Below are positions 34,116 to 44,017 of a DNA stretch of 64,000 nt, piece after piece. Made by a program: the position numbers and the translations under genes. The notes under the pieces are model-generated. The model had not been told where the DNA came from, ran no database searches, and saw nothing but the letters and a program-made list of their open reading frames with translations. Numbering within the stretch: the first letter of the stretch is position 1; each line of letters opens with the position of its first letter. This DNA comes from Hoyosella altamirensis. GTDB taxonomy: Bacteria > Actinomycetota > Actinomycetes > Mycobacteriales > Mycobacteriaceae. The DNA lies in the NCBI RefSeq assembly GCF_014191505.1, contig NZ_JACHWS010000003.1, positions 496,001-560,000 of the forward strand. Reading direction: 5' to 3'.

Positions 34116-34260
34116 ACCGCCGACCGAGTTAGCTGACGGGTTCGGGCCTGGAAGACGGCCCTACCCACATCCGGTGTCGAGTCCGGTGCGGGATTCACCC
34201 CAGTGGAAACGTGGTTCCCCGGTTCAGTGATCGCTTCGTGCGAGCACTGATTAGGCGGCT
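34116..34260 (-). promoter_or_regulatory. ydaO-yuaA (c-di-AMP) riboswitch in the NlpC/P60 leader
   Basis: On the minus strand the leader contains, in order, AGCCGCCTAATCAG, GAACCGGGGAACCACG, TGGGGTGAATC, GGGTAGGGC, CCGAACCCGTCAGCTAACT and CGGTCGGCGG. These are the conserved blocks of the ydaO class, and the first and last blocks pair (GCCGCC/GGCGGT) as P1. The element ends 30 bases before the ATG of the hydrolase gene. In other actinobacteria such elements control rpf and NlpC/P60 genes and act as off-switches for c-di-AMP. Confidence 0.9.
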
Positions 34261-34300
34261 GACCTTCGGCGCCATCCCGGTCGGGTCGGCAGGACTCCGC

Positions 34301-34324
34301 AAGGTCTCGAAAAGATTACGAAAG
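34301..34324 (-). promoter_or_regulatory. Motif shared by both NlpC/P60 promoters (copy 2)
   Basis: Minus-strand CTTTCGTAATC-tttt-CGAGACCTT, directly upstream of the riboswitch, hence at the promoter. Differs from copy 1 at about three positions. Conservation between two otherwise dissimilar upstream regions suggests a shared regulator or sigma-factor site. Confidence 0.5.
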
Positions 34325-34865
34325 AGGATCGGAACCGTCCACACCCTGGCCCGCCGGGCGATCCTTGTGGTAGAAGTCACACGCTGCTAACGTAACGGAC
34401 TCACCGTCGCGGTACGGCTGCAAAACCGCAGCTCAGGGGTCCCCCGTTCAGGGGACACCGCACCCAAGCCCTCCATTCGGGCGCGTCTGCAGGCTCAGCC
34501 AGGCCGCGGGAGCAGGCGCGTCGGCGCACCCCCGCCGAAGACTCGGTTTGATCAGCGCATCCGTCCAGGTAGACTCGATATTTGATGGTGTCGCTATTCT
34601 GCTTCGCACGCCTCGCGAACCGCAATACACGGGGTGCAAGGATCACACAAAAAGAAAATTGTGACCCTTCTCTCACTTCTTGGCTGAGTGCTTGCTGAGT
34701 GCTTGCTGAGTCCGACATGCGAAGATTCGCACCCAATGACGCACTCGGACGATTCGGGCGGGTGTCCGTTCTGCTGTGCACTACGACGCGCATTCCAGTG
34801 CCTGTGCCGGCGCGTTCTTCTACGCGTTGGCTCGAATTGTCAGGGGTGACAATTAATCTGACCGC
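34325..34865. other. Gap with no convincing gene; short tandem repeat
   Basis: About 540 bases between the hydrolase promoter and the DnaQ/GIY-YIG gene. It contains two and a half copies of an 11-base unit GCTGAGTGCTT (about 34682-34710) and an AT-richer stretch near 34650. A 37-codon frame at 34736-34849 encodes a Cys-rich peptide (MTHSDDSGGCPFCCALRR...); it has no good ribosome site and I do not call it a gene. Confidence 0.4.
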
Positions 34866-36632
34866 GTGAGTCCGGTTTCCACCTTCGCGCCAAGTCGCCA
34901 GAGCCCCGCCTCGATCGCATCTGGTAGCGGCGGAACGCAGCTGAGTTTTGAGGAACTCGGCACCACGTTGCGTGACATCACCTTCGTCGTCGTGGATCTC
35001 GAAACCACAGGCGGGAGCTCCGACAACGACCAGATAACGGAAATCGGTGCAGTGAAGATCCAGGGTGGCGAGGTGCTTGGCGAGTTTGCGACGCTGGTCA
35101 ATCCAGAGCGCGATATTCCGCCCTACGTTGTCCAGATAACGGGCATCACCTCCGCGATGGTTTACCAAGCGCCGACGATCCGCGAGGTGATGCCCAGCTT
35201 TCTCGAGTTCGCGCGGGGCACAGTCCTGGTCGCCCACAACGCCGGCTTCGACATGAGCTTCCTGAAGGCGGCTGCGCAGCGCTGTGACCTTGGCTGGTCA
35301 TTCCCGCAACCTGTCTGCACTGTCAAGCTTGCCCGGCGGATCCTCTCCAAAGACGAGGCTCCGTCAGTCAAGCTCTCCGCACTGGCTGACCTTTTTCGCG
35401 TGCCGCACCGCCCCACTCACAGGGCACTCGACGACGCCCGGGCGACAGTAGACGTTCTGCACGCCTTATTTGAAAGGGTCGGCAACAAAGGGATCCATAG
35501 TCTTGGGGAACTCACGGAGTATTACCCCTCGGTCCCCTCAGTTGTGCGCCAGAAACGCGACCTTGCCCGCCACCTCCCGGAAACGCCAGGCGTCTATATC
35601 TTCCGTGGACCTTCGGATGAAGCGCTCTACATCGGAACCGCCACCAACCTTCGTACCCGGGTTCGGTCCTACTTCACCGGGTCGGAGCAGCGGACCCGCA
35701 TGCGGGAAATGGTGGCACTCGCGGAAGGCGTCGACCATGTCGCCTGTTCTATCCCCCTCGAAGCCGGCGTACGCGAGTTGCGGTTACTTGCCGCTCACGC
35801 GCCTCCATACAACCGGAAGTCGAAGTGGCCGCGGCGCGCGTGGTGGGTCACGCTGACAGACGAGCCATTCCCGCGACTATCCGTGACGCGGACGGCACGC
35901 CCCCATTCGATCGGCCCGTTCCCAAACCGAGGTACCGCGACAGATGCGGCACTCACACTCGCGGAGAGTGCAGGCCTGCGAACCTGCACTCGTCGACTCA
36001 CGGAACGTGATCGCCATGGTTCGCACTGTCCCCCAGCCCCCGTGGGTGGCTGCCCAGCAGCACGAGAGGGCCTGCTCTCTGCCACTGAATATCGCGCCAC
36101 CGCGCTTCGGGTTGCCGAAGTGCTCGCAGGGATGCGTGACGACCCCCTCACTGAACTGCAGAACAGGATTGCCCAGCTCGCTGTCGATGAGAAGTTCGAA
36201 ACCGCTGCCCGGCTACGTGACAGGGCCGCAAACTTCGGGCTCGCGCTGCACCGCAGTCACCGGATATCGGCCCTTGCTTTGATCGAGGAGATCGTGGCGG
36301 GGCGGCCCGATGGTCAAGGGGGCTGGGAGCTGGCGATCATCCGGCATGGACGTCTCGCGGCGGCGGGGCTCGCCCCCCGCGGCTCATCGCCGTTACAGCT
36401 AGTCGACCTGTTGACGCACACCGCGGAAACAGTGATTCCTGACGGAACGCCACTGAGCGGTACCCACCCCGAAGAGGTCGGGCTGCTCATTAAGTGGCTC
36501 AGCGAGCCTGGCGCACGAATTGTGCGGACAACGCACGGCTACTGCGAGCCCGCCCACGGTGCGGGCAAGCACCTCGCGTGGTGCAAGCGGGCGCGATCGA
36601 GCGCCCGCGAGGCGCACTCATTCCCCGGATAA
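34866..36632 (+). CDS. DEDDh exonuclease fused to a GIY-YIG (UvrC-like) domain (Rv2191 homologue)
   Basis: 588 residues. The N-terminal domain is DnaQ/epsilon-like: VVVDLETTGGSSDND (Asp44, Glu46), LVAHNAGFDMSFL and HRALDDARATVDVL (last His and Asp). Residues about 230-320 form a GIY-YIG nuclease, TPGVYIFRGPSDEALYIGTATNLRTRVRSYF, followed by a UvrC-like region with a UvrB-binding (UVR) helix pair (IAQLAVDEKFETAARLRDR). The UvrC C-terminal RNase H-like nuclease is absent. A role in 3'-end processing during excision repair is plausible. GTG start at 34866. It is monocistronic apart from the small gene after it. Confidence 0.9.
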   Translation: MSPVSTFAPSRQSPASIASGSGGTQLSFEELGTTLRDITFVVVDLETTGGSSDNDQITEIGAVKIQGGEVLGEFATLVNPERDIPPYVVQITGITSAMVYQAPTIREVMPSFLEFARGTVLVAHNAGFDMSFLKAAAQRCDLGWSFPQPVCTVKLARRILSKDEAPSVKLSALADLFRVPHRPTHRALDDARATVDVLHALFERVGNKGIHSLGELTEYYPSVPSVVRQKRDLARHLPETPGVYIFRGPSDEALYIGTATNLRTRVRSYFTGSEQRTRMREMVALAEGVDHVACSIPLEAGVRELRLLAAHAPPYNRKSKWPRRAWWVTLTDEPFPRLSVTRTARPHSIGPFPNRGTATDAALTLAESAGLRTCTRRLTERDRHGSHCPPAPVGGCPAAREGLLSATEYRATALRVAEVLAGMRDDPLTELQNRIAQLAVDEKFETAARLRDRAANFGLALHRSHRISALALIEEIVAGRPDGQGGWELAIIRHGRLAAAGLAPRGSSPLQLVDLLTHTAETVIPDGTPLSGTHPEEVGLLIKWLSEPGARIVRTTHGYCEPAHGAGKHLAWCKRARSSAREAHSFPG

Positions 36633-36674
36633 CCCGTGCGGCCCCAGCACCAGCCTGAGCGATACAGTCAGCGA

Positions 36675-36950
36675 ATGATCACCGTCATCGTTCACATCCA
36701 CGCCGACGCTCATAGCATCCCGGAGACCGCCCAGGAAGTTGCCGACCTGCCGGGCGTCACCGAGGTGTATTCATGCGCCGGCGACATCGACCTAATCGCG
36801 ATCATCCGGGTGCGCAGTCACGAAGATATCGCGCACGTTGTCACCGAACGGATCGCCAAGGTTCCGGGAGTTCAGACGACCCGCACGCACATAGCGTTCA
36901 AGTCTTACGCGCGTGCGGATGTCGAGGCCGGGTTTTCGATCGGAGAATGA
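36675..36950 (+). CDS. Stand-alone Lrp/AsnC ligand-binding (RAM) domain protein
   Basis: 91 residues starting MITVIVHIHADAHSIPETAQ. The alpha-beta sandwich pattern ITVIVHI, VTEVYSCAGDIDLIAIIRV, VTERIAKVPGVQTTRTHIAF is the Lrp/AsnC C-terminal domain; there is no DNA-binding domain. Such proteins sense amino acids and may pair with full-length Lrp proteins. It is next to the anthranilate phosphoribosyltransferase gene, so a Trp-related ligand is possible but unproven. An in-frame start at 36636 is less likely. Confidence 0.85.
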   Translation: MITVIVHIHADAHSIPETAQEVADLPGVTEVYSCAGDIDLIAIIRVRSHEDIAHVVTERIAKVPGVQTTRTHIAFKSYARADVEAGFSIGE

Positions 36951-36954
36951 GCCT

Positions 36955-38010
36955 CTACCCGGTGATCCGGTGCGTGAGCTCCGCCCAGCGCGCAAGCAAA
37001 TCCGCTGCAGCCCCTGTATCGATCGCGCGCGCTGCCTGCTCTGCGCCTAAAGCGATCGCATCCGTGAGTTGTGTGTCACCGACTCCGTTGAACGCTGCAA
37101 TCGCCGCCGCAGAGTTGAGGATGACGGCATCACGTACGGCCCCGCGCTCTCCGGCGAAAACCGACCGGGCGATCTGCGCGTTTTCCTCGGCGTCGCCGCC
37201 CTTCAGCGCCCCCGGGTCCGAGTAAGGAATACCCACAGACCGTGGATCGAAGGTGGTCGTCGTCACCGCGCCATCCGCTACTGCGTACACCGTGGTGGTC
37301 GTGCTGGTCGTGATTTCGTCGAGCCCATCGTCGCCGCGCACAACGAGCGCGGAATGTCCTCTATTGGCGAACACCTGGGCCACGACGGGAGCGAGCGACG
37401 GGAAAGCGCAGCCAACGAGGCCCGCACGAGGGCGCGCAGGATTCGTCAGCGGCCCCAGCACATTGAACGCCGTCGGGATTCCGATTTCTTTCCGCGGAGC
37501 AGCGGCAAACCGCAAAGCCGGGTGGAAGACGGGTGCGAAGCAGAACCCGATCCCAACCTCATCCACGCAACGCGCAACCGCGTCTGGACCGAGATCGATC
37601 CGCACACCGAGAGCCTCAAGTACGTCCGCTCCACCGCTGCGCGACGATGCCGCCCGGTTCCCATGCTTGACTACCCGTACCCCGGCCGCAGCGACCACAA
37701 TCGAGGACATAGTCGAGATGTTCACGGTATGAGAGCGATCACCGCCGGTGCCCACTACATCGACGGCCTCGGAACTCACCGGGACCGAGCGCGCATGCGA
37801 CAGCATCACATCGGCGAGACCGCCGAGTTCCTCGGCTGTGGGGCCTTTCATCTTGAGGGCAACACCGAACGCCGCAATCTGCGCGGGCGTCGCTTCGTCC
37901 GACATGATCTCGTTCATCGCCCAGCCGGTGGCGGCCGAGGAAAGATCCTGCCCCTCGGTTAGCGCTCCGAGAACTAGCGGCCAGCTGAACTGAGCATCAC
38001 GCGACGTCAC
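36955..38010 (-). CDS. trpD: Anthranilate phosphoribosyltransferase
   Basis: Second step of tryptophan synthesis: transfers phosphoribose from PRPP to anthranilate. About 351 residues. PRPP site [49 protein letters not shown] and [12 protein letters not shown] are textbook TrpD. The GTG at 38008-38010 follows AGGAGAGG with seven bases spacing; the frame extends to 38064 without support. It ends four bases from the convergent Lrp-domain gene. Confidence 0.95.
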   Translation of the reverse strand: MTSRDAQFSWPLVLGALTEGQDLSSAATGWAMNEIMSDEATPAQIAAFGVALKMKGPTAEELGGLADVMLSHARSVPVSSEAVDVVGTGGDRSHTVNISTMSSIVVAAAGVRVVKHGNRAASSRSGGADVLEALGVRIDLGPDAVARCVDEVGIGFCFAPVFHPALRFAAAPRKEIGIPTAFNVLGPLTNPARPRAGLVGCAFPSLAPVVAQVFANRGHSALVVRGDDGLDEITTSTTTTVYAVADGAVTTTTFDPRSVGIPYSDPGALKGGDAEENAQIARSVFAGERGAVRDAVILNSAAAIAAFNGVGDTQLTDAIALGAEQAARAIDTGAAADLLARWAELTHRITG

Positions 38011-38069
38011 AACGAAGCCTCTCCTGCCGATCAATTTCAGAGTCCAGCCGATCTTAGTACCCACCGCCT

Positions 38070-38528
38070 CTAATCACGGAGCGGCTGTAGCGCGTCCCAT
38101 CCGTAACACTGTCCGCCGAGGCGCGACGCAAGACTCGCCATCCGGGAAGCTTCCTGCGAGCAAGAAAGCACCGACAGCTTCTGCACACGCTGCAGCACGA
38201 TCAGTTGCTCGCCAGTTTCGGGTGCTGGACCCGACCGCGACAGGTGCGGCGCTGTAGTCGCGACTGAGTATCCATCGATCGCCGCGATTTGCGCCGCCTC
38301 CTGGGCGTCGCTGCGGAAAGCCAGATGATGGCGGAGAACCACCGGGTCAGTCTCACGCCACTCCGGACGCGTCAAACTCGCGCGGGCCAGGACGGCACTG
38401 CACGACTCGGAGGGGTCAAAAGCTTCCGCGACAACCACAAGGTTCGCTTGCTCTGGATCTAGCTCCCTCGTGTTGCTGCGCGCCGCCAGCCAGTTGCGTA
38501 ACCGAGCGCTGCGCATCCACTGCCACAT
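38070..38528 (-). CDS. Uncharacterised protein, weakly RraB-like at the C-terminus
   Basis: 152 residues, no signal or membrane helix. ATG at 38526-38528 has CAGGAGA upstream, so it is very likely translated. The C-terminal segment [37 protein letters not shown] recalls the end of RraB-type proteins (…LGGxYDGW…), which bind RNase E. The resemblance is by eye and weak. It lies 60 bases upstream of trpD in the same direction and is divergent from ctaE. I know of no counterpart at this place in M. tuberculosis. Confidence 0.7.
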   Translation of the reverse strand: MWQWMRSARLRNWLAARSNTRELDPEQANLVVVAEAFDPSESCSAVLARASLTRPEWRETDPVVLRHHLAFRSDAQEAAQIAAIDGYSVATTAPHLSRSGPAPETGEQLIVLQRVQKLSVLSCSQEASRMASLASRLGGQCYGWDALQPLRD

Positions 38529-38748
38529 AGTGCGTCTCCTGTCCGCGTCCAGACGTCACCCGTCAGCATGCATCGGCTTTCCCGCCCCAATAGCGGCGAT
38601 CGGACACATGCTTTGCAGGGCGCGACACTCCGAAAGACACTACCAGCGTGCCGCCGAAACGACCGCGACCTGGGAAAACATCTACCCTTGAAACGAAATA
38701 CCGGACCCGGCTGCACGTTTCTTACGACGGGGCGTCATACTTCCAATT

Positions 38749-39357
38749 GTGACGAGCGCAGTAGGGACCTCAGGAACGGCAATCACACAGCGTGTGCACT
38801 CGCTGAACCGCCCCAACATGGTCAGCGTGGGCACTATCGTCTGGTTGTCCAGCGAGCTCATGTTCTTCGCGGGCTTGTTCGCGATGTACTTCGTATCGCG
38901 TGCCCAGGCGACGGAGTGGCCTCCGCCACCCACGCACCTCAACATCCCCTTCGCGCTGACGATCACTGTCGTCCTGGTGGCGTCTTCGTTCACCTGCCAG
39001 TACGGCGTGTTCGCGGCCGAGCGAGGCGACGTCTATGGCCTGCGGCGCTGGTATCTGATCAGCTTCTTCATGGGCTTGTTCTTCGTCCTTGGACAGGGCT
39101 ACGAGTACTACGAGCTCGTCCATGAGGGAACCACCCTGTCGAGCAGCGTTTACGGCTCGGTGTTCTACATGGCGACGGGCTTCCACGGCCTGCACGTCAT
39201 TGGCGGTCTCATCGCGTTCCTCTACATCATCGCGCGCACCAAGATGAGCAAGTTCACTCCAGCGCAGGCCACCGCAGCGATCGTCGTCTCGTACTACTGG
39301 CACTTCGTCGACATCGTGTGGATCGCGCTCTTCGCGACGATCTACTTCATTCAATAG
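38749..39357 (+). CDS. ctaE: Cytochrome c oxidase subunit III
   Basis: Membrane subunit III of the aa3 oxidase, 202 residues and five helices. Conserved segments are [36 protein letters not shown] and [15 protein letters not shown], ending [18 protein letters not shown]. The GTG start is at 38749. It opens the ctaE-qcrCAB operon of the actinobacterial bcc-aa3 supercomplex; qcrC follows after 61 bases. Confidence 0.96.
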   Translation: MTSAVGTSGTAITQRVHSLNRPNMVSVGTIVWLSSELMFFAGLFAMYFVSRAQATEWPPPPTHLNIPFALTITVVLVASSFTCQYGVFAAERGDVYGLRRWYLISFFMGLFFVLGQGYEYYELVHEGTTLSSSVYGSVFYMATGFHGLHVIGGLIAFLYIIARTKMSKFTPAQATAAIVVSYYWHFVDIVWIALFATIYFIQ

Positions 39358-39418
39358 TCACCGAAATGCCGAAAGACCAGCCCCGTCCAGCCCGTCCCCC
39401 GATACCAAAGGGATCTCG

Positions 39419-40306
39419 ATGAGCTCATCTCCACCACCCACAGCCGACGACTTCGGCGGTGCACCGGGCGTTCCCGAGAAGTCGCCCGGAATCTCGCCGC
39501 GCCAGCAGCGCCGCGCACGCAAGTTGCGCAGGCGCGCCGCCGGAGCAGTAATGCTCTTGATGGGTCTTGTCGGCGCGGGTGTCATCGCCGCCGCGATCAC
39601 TCCTGAACCACAGATCGCTACAGCCCAAGAGGACAGTGCCGCTCTGATTCGCGAAGGAAAGCAGTTGTATGACACGTCATGTGTCACCTGCCACGGCGTG
39701 AACCTGCAGGGCGTGCCAGACCGTGGCCCGAGCCTTATTGGTGTGGGCGAAGCTTCCGTCTATTTCCAGGTCGCATCCGGTCGCATGCCTGCGATGCGCA
39801 ACGAGGCCCAGGCGCTGCGCAAGCCTGCCAAGTTCGAGGCTCGTCAGATTGACGCTCTCGGTGCATACATCCAGGCGAATGGCGGCGGTCCAATCGTCCC
39901 ACGTGATGCCGATGGCGAAGTCGCAACGGCCTCGCTGCGTGGCAACGACCCAGCACGCGGTGGCGAACTCTTCCGCCAGAACTGCGCTTCATGTCACAAC
40001 TTCACCGGCCAGGGCGGCGCCCTGTCAGCCGGCAAATGGGCACCTGAACTCGTCGGTGTGCCGGAACCCGATATCTACACAGCGATGCTGACTGGCCCGC
40101 AGAACATGCCTGTGTTCTCCGACCGCCAGCTGTCGCCTGAGGACAAGCGCGACATTATCGCGTACGTCAAGGCGGTCAACGAGCCGCGCAACCCTGGTGG
40201 ATATGGGCTCGGCGGTTTCGGCCCCGTCTCTGAGGGTGTGACGATGTGGGTCCTCGGAACAGCAGTAGTTATCGGCGCCGCAATGTGGATCGGAGCAAGG
40301 TCATGA
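39419..40306 (+). CDS. qcrC: Dihaem cytochrome c subunit of the bcc complex
   Basis: 295 residues. Cytoplasmic Arg-rich start, membrane helix (about 40-60), two c-type haem domains with CVTCH and CASCH, each with a downstream Met ligand region (GRMPAM, NMPVF), and a C-terminal membrane helix. The dihaem QcrC replaces a soluble cytochrome c and passes electrons directly to the oxidase. The stop overlaps qcrA as ATGA. Confidence 0.97.
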   Translation: MSSSPPPTADDFGGAPGVPEKSPGISPRQQRRARKLRRRAAGAVMLLMGLVGAGVIAAAITPEPQIATAQEDSAALIREGKQLYDTSCVTCHGVNLQGVPDRGPSLIGVGEASVYFQVASGRMPAMRNEAQALRKPAKFEARQIDALGAYIQANGGGPIVPRDADGEVATASLRGNDPARGGELFRQNCASCHNFTGQGGALSAGKWAPELVGVPEPDIYTAMLTGPQNMPVFSDRQLSPEDKRDIIAYVKAVNEPRNPGGYGLGGFGPVSEGVTMWVLGTAVVIGAAMWIGARS

Positions 40307-41451
40307 GCAGCGGGGATCCAAAGCAGAACCCCACGCCGGAGGAACTGGCCAATTTGAGCCAGGACGAGCTCGCGAAGCTCGGTGCCAATCTGGATGATGT
40401 TGATGTCATCTACCGGCGCAATCGTTGGCCCATCAAAGACTCCAAGTCCGAGAAGCGCGCAGAACGTCAGATAGCGTTCTGGTTCGCGCTGGCCGGTCTC
40501 TCGGGTCTTGCCTTCGTCGCGATCTTCGTGTTCTGGCCGTGGGAATATCGCACCATAGGCGAAGAGGGCTACGCGCTCTATAGCCTGACAACGCCGCTTT
40601 ATGGTCTGACATTCGGCCTGTCAATCCTCAGCATCGGAATCGCGGTCGTGCTGATCGCCAAGAAGATGATCCCTGAGGAGATCGCGGTCCAGCAGCGGCA
40701 CGACGGGCCGTCAGAGGAAGTCGATCAGAAGACGACGGTCGCGCTGCTTCGTGATGCTTATGACACGTCCACGATCGGCCGCCGCGGGATGATCAAGTGG
40801 AGCGCAGCCTTCGGTATCGGCGCCTTTGCAGTCGCTGCTCCGGTCGGCCTTGTCGGCGGTATGGTCAAAAACCCGTGGGCGGACCGGGACGACTCCCCCC
40901 TGTGGCGATCGTTGTGGACGCCTGATTATCCGGGCGAAACTGTCTACCTGCGCCGTGATACCGGCCGCATCACTGACGTTGCCCTGGTTCGTCCCGAAGA
41001 CATCGATGCCGGCGGTATGGAAACTGTGTTTCCATTCAAGGAATCGTGGCGGGGAGATCACGACGCGCTGCTCAAGTCGTTCCGGCACGAGTATTCTGCA
41101 GTTATGTTGATCCATTTGCGCGCCGAGGACGCCAACCGGGCGGTCCGACGCGAGGGTCAGGAAACATTCAATTACGGAAATTTCTTCGCATACTCGAAGA
41201 TCTGCACCCATCTCGCGTGCCCAACGTCGCTCTATGAACAGCAGACACAGCGGATCCTGTGCCCCTGCCATCAGTCACAGTTCGACGTGATGCAGTACGC
41301 CAAGCCGGTCTTCGGACCAGCTACCCGTGCTCTTCCGCAGCTGCCCATCACAGTTAACGAAGAGGGTTATCTGGTCGCCAACGGCGACTTCATCGAACCG
41401 CTCGGCCCAGCGTTCTGGGAACGGCCTGGCTACAGGAATCTGGAATCATGA
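40303..41451 (+). CDS. qcrA: Rieske iron-sulfur subunit of the bcc complex
   Basis: 382 residues. N-terminal soluble part, three membrane helices (about 60-80, 100-120, 170-190), and a C-terminal Rieske domain with CTHLACP and CPCHQSQFD as 2Fe-2S ligands (around residues 300-325). The ATG at 40303 overlaps qcrC by four bases; its stop overlaps qcrB by four bases. The three-helix form is specific to actinobacteria. Confidence 0.97.
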   Translation: MSSGDPKQNPTPEELANLSQDELAKLGANLDDVDVIYRRNRWPIKDSKSEKRAERQIAFWFALAGLSGLAFVAIFVFWPWEYRTIGEEGYALYSLTTPLYGLTFGLSILSIGIAVVLIAKKMIPEEIAVQQRHDGPSEEVDQKTTVALLRDAYDTSTIGRRGMIKWSAAFGIGAFAVAAPVGLVGGMVKNPWADRDDSPLWRSLWTPDYPGETVYLRRDTGRITDVALVRPEDIDAGGMETVFPFKESWRGDHDALLKSFRHEYSAVMLIHLRAEDANRAVRREGQETFNYGNFFAYSKICTHLACPTSLYEQQTQRILCPCHQSQFDVMQYAKPVFGPATRALPQLPITVNEEGYLVANGDFIEPLGPAFWERPGYRNLES

Positions 41452-43097
41452 GCATGAGTCAAGCGCTCAAGGCGCGCAGTACAGCCGAAGCGAACAGTGC
41501 CGCAATCAACATGGATGACCGCTACCGCATGGCTGCTGGTATGCGGCGGCAGATGAACAAGGTGTTCCCCACCCACTGGTCATTCCTGCTTGGCGAGGTT
41601 GCGCTCTACAGCTTCATCATCCTTCTGATCTCCGGCGTTTACCTGACGCTGTTCTTCGACCCCTCCATGGCGCACATTGCCTACGAGGGCGTCTACCAGC
41701 CGATGCGCGGCGTTGAGATGTCGAAGGCCTACGAAACCACGCTGAACCTTTCCTTTGAGGTGCGCGGCGGGCTCTTCGTCCGGCAGCTGCATCACTGGGC
41801 CGCTCTGCTGTTCGCAGCATCGATCATCATGCACCTTCTCCGGATCTTCTTCACGGGCGGTTTCCGGAAGCCGCGTGAAGCGAACTGGGTGATCGGCTCG
41901 CTGATCTTGGTTCTCACCATTGCTGAGGGCTTCCTCGGCTACACCCTCCCTGACGACCTGCTGTCCGGCACCGGGCTTCGCATCACCTCGGCGATCATGC
42001 TTTCGCTGCCTGTGGTTGGTACGTGGATCCATTGGCTGGCATTCGGCGGGGACTTCCCTGGTGAACTGATCATTCCGCGCGCGTACGTCCTGCACATTCT
42101 GTTGCTTCCCGGCATTCTGCTGGCACTCATCGCGGCGCACCTCGCGCTCGTGTGGTACCAGAAGCACACTCAGTTCCCCGGCCCTGGGCGCACAGAGAAC
42201 AACGTCGTCGGCGTCCGCGTTCTCCCCGTCTTCGGTGTCAAGGCGGGTGGCTTCTTCGCGGTAATCTTCGGAATCCTCGCGCTCATGGGCGGACTGCTGC
42301 AGATCAACCCGGTCTGGAATCTCGGCCCGTACAACCCGTCACAAATCTCTGCGGGTTCCCAGCCTGACTTCTACATGTTCTTCACCGAAGGAATGGCGCG
42401 CATCTTCCCAGGGTGGGATATCTATCTCGGGAATTACATGATCCCGTCGGTTGTCTGGGTTGCCGTGATTCTGGGTGTCGTGTTCGCGCTGCTCTTCACA
42501 TACCCGTTCATCGAGGCGAAGCTCACGAAGGACGACGTCCACCACAACCTGCTACAGCGTCCACGTGACGTCCCGGTCCGCACCGCGCTCGGTGCCATGG
42601 CCCTGGCGTTCTACCTGGTGCTGTTCCTGATGGCTATGAACGACATCATCGCGTTCAAGTTCCACATCTCGCTCAATGCGACGACGTGGGCTGGTCGTAT
42701 CGGTATGGTCGTTCTGCCCCCGCTGGCGTACATCATCGCGTACCGCTGGTGCATCGGCCTGCAGCGTTCCGATCGCAAGGTTCTCGAGCACGGTATCGAG
42801 ACCGGCATCATCACGAGGCTCCCCCACGGCGAGTACATCGAGCTGCATCAGCCGCTAGGACCGGTGGACGAGCACGGCCATCCGATCCCGCTCCCCTACC
42901 AGGGCGCAGCTGTCCCGAAGCGGATGAACCAGCTCGGTTCTGCAGGCAAGCCAGGTTCCGGCGGTCTGCTAGTAGCCGACCCGCAGGACGAGCACGAGGC
43001 CCTCGAACGTGCGGAACACCAAGCACACGTCGAGCACGCACGTGCCCTGCGCGAACTACAACAACGCAACATCGATGGTGGCAACGGCCACCACTAG
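41448..43097 (+). CDS. qcrB: Cytochrome b subunit of the bcc complex
   Basis: 549 residues with eight or more membrane helices. Haem-ligand histidines lie in [21 protein letters not shown] and [24 protein letters not shown]; the Qo region includes PEWY-equivalent PDFYMFF. A long polar C-terminal tail rich in His/Glu (about 470-549) is typical of mycolata QcrB. This is the target family of the inhibitor Q203. A hairpin follows the stop. Confidence 0.97.
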   Translation: MSMSQALKARSTAEANSAAINMDDRYRMAAGMRRQMNKVFPTHWSFLLGEVALYSFIILLISGVYLTLFFDPSMAHIAYEGVYQPMRGVEMSKAYETTLNLSFEVRGGLFVRQLHHWAALLFAASIIMHLLRIFFTGGFRKPREANWVIGSLILVLTIAEGFLGYTLPDDLLSGTGLRITSAIMLSLPVVGTWIHWLAFGGDFPGELIIPRAYVLHILLLPGILLALIAAHLALVWYQKHTQFPGPGRTENNVVGVRVLPVFGVKAGGFFAVIFGILALMGGLLQINPVWNLGPYNPSQISAGSQPDFYMFFTEGMARIFPGWDIYLGNYMIPSVVWVAVILGVVFALLFTYPFIEAKLTKDDVHHNLLQRPRDVPVRTALGAMALAFYLVLFLMAMNDIIAFKFHISLNATTWAGRIGMVVLPPLAYIIAYRWCIGLQRSDRKVLEHGIETGIITRLPHGEYIELHQPLGPVDEHGHPIPLPYQGAAVPKRMNQLGSAGKPGSGGLLVADPQDEHEALERAEHQAHVEHARALRELQQRNIDGGNGHH

Positions 43098-43115
43098 GTC
43101 AGCAGACCGGTCGAC

Positions 43116-43146
43116 ACGGGGTTCCAGCGATTCGCTGGAACCCCGT
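43116..43146 (+). terminator. Hairpin after qcrB
   Basis: Perfect inverted repeat, ACGGGGTTCCAGCGA / TCGCTGGAACCCCGT, around a single central base, 18 bases after the qcrB stop. There is no T-run, so it may slow or stabilise rather than terminate on its own. Confidence 0.6.
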
Positions 43147-43267
43147 TCGCGTTGGCCCCTCGTGCACACCTTCCCCACTAACGGGACATACTCGTAGGAC
43201 GTTTCCAATGAGTTTGTCCCGCTATGCGTGAGTCTGCCTCGCTCTTTCCGCGAGCCTGGCCGGAGGT

Positions 43268-44017
43268 TCAGCCGCCTGGGTATTCGTAAGTGTTCGCCGG
43301 TGGGTCGATCGCACGAGCGGCCGTCACCCGAAGGTGCGGGATGTAACCGTTGCGTTCGGTCGCGCTGCCCGGCGTCACCTCGCCACGCACCTCGAACCAT
43401 TGGTGGTCGGCGGCCACTTCGAGGGGGGTCCCGTTGATGGCGCTCAAACGGATGCTGACGAGTCGTGCGTCGGCCGCGCAGCAAATGATGCTGATCCGAC
43501 CCAGCAACGGCTCTGGGTGCGATTCAGAAGCAGCGAGCCAGAACCCGGTAACCGTTACCTCACGGCCACCTAGGCTACCGGTGGTGTCGAACGCTGCCCT
43601 TCTCGTAATCTCCAGAATGCTCAGCGCCGGAGCCGAATCTTCCGGGAGCGGGTCGAAAGCAATCGCCGGTGCGCTTCGCAGTGATACCTGTTTCGCCGGT
43701 CCGCTAGCCGAAACCATAGTTTCCGGACCCAAGGGGGGCGGCAGAATGAACAGGAGCAGAAGGACAGGAGCGCTCAGCATCCAGGCCGCCCGCCCTGCCC
43801 GTCCAGCATCGATGCTGTGGTCGTGTTGTGAACGCCTGAGCGCGCGAAAGTCCTGGGCCATGCCAGCTAGAGCCAATCCAGCTACGACCACGCCGCTCGC
43901 TAGAAGGAACGGCCCAAAATCTTCGCGAACGTACCGAACGTGCATGTCAGCAACCACTATCTTGATCAGCACGCAGCCGAACAGGAGAAGCAACGCGTTC
44001 TGCATTTCTCGGGTCAT
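43268..44017 (-). CDS. TIGR03943/DUF1980 membrane protein (YcgQ-like)
   Basis: 249 residues. Two or three N-terminal hydrophobic helices (ALLLLFGCVLIKIVVADM, FLLASGVVVAGLALAG, LSAPVLLLLFILPPPLG), then an OB-like extracytoplasmic region with VTGFWL and RISIICCAADARLVSIRL; the conserved CC-A-D block is the hallmark of this family. These proteins pair with YraQ-type permeases, as here, and are linked to metal handling in other bacteria. The ATG at 44015-44017 overlaps the permease stop as ATGA. Confidence 0.82.
   Translation of the reverse strand: MTREMQNALLLLFGCVLIKIVVADMHVRYVREDFGPFLLASGVVVAGLALAGMAQDFRALRRSQHDHSIDAGRAGRAAWMLSAPVLLLLFILPPPLGPETMVSASGPAKQVSLRSAPAIAFDPLPEDSAPALSILEITRRAAFDTTGSLGGREVTVTGFWLAASESHPEPLLGRISIICCAADARLVSIRLSAINGTPLEVAADHQWFEVRGEVTPGSATERNGYIPHLRVTAARAIDPPANTYEYPGG

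Noticed and set aside
34644-34665. CRP-type site around TCACACAAAAAGAAAATTGTGA
   Set aside because: The half sites point outward with the wrong spacing for TGTGA-N6-TCACA.
34401-35237. 278-codon minus-strand open frame over the DnaQ/GIY-YIG start
   Set aside because: It runs antisense to a well-supported gene, has no ribosome site and no protein-family character.
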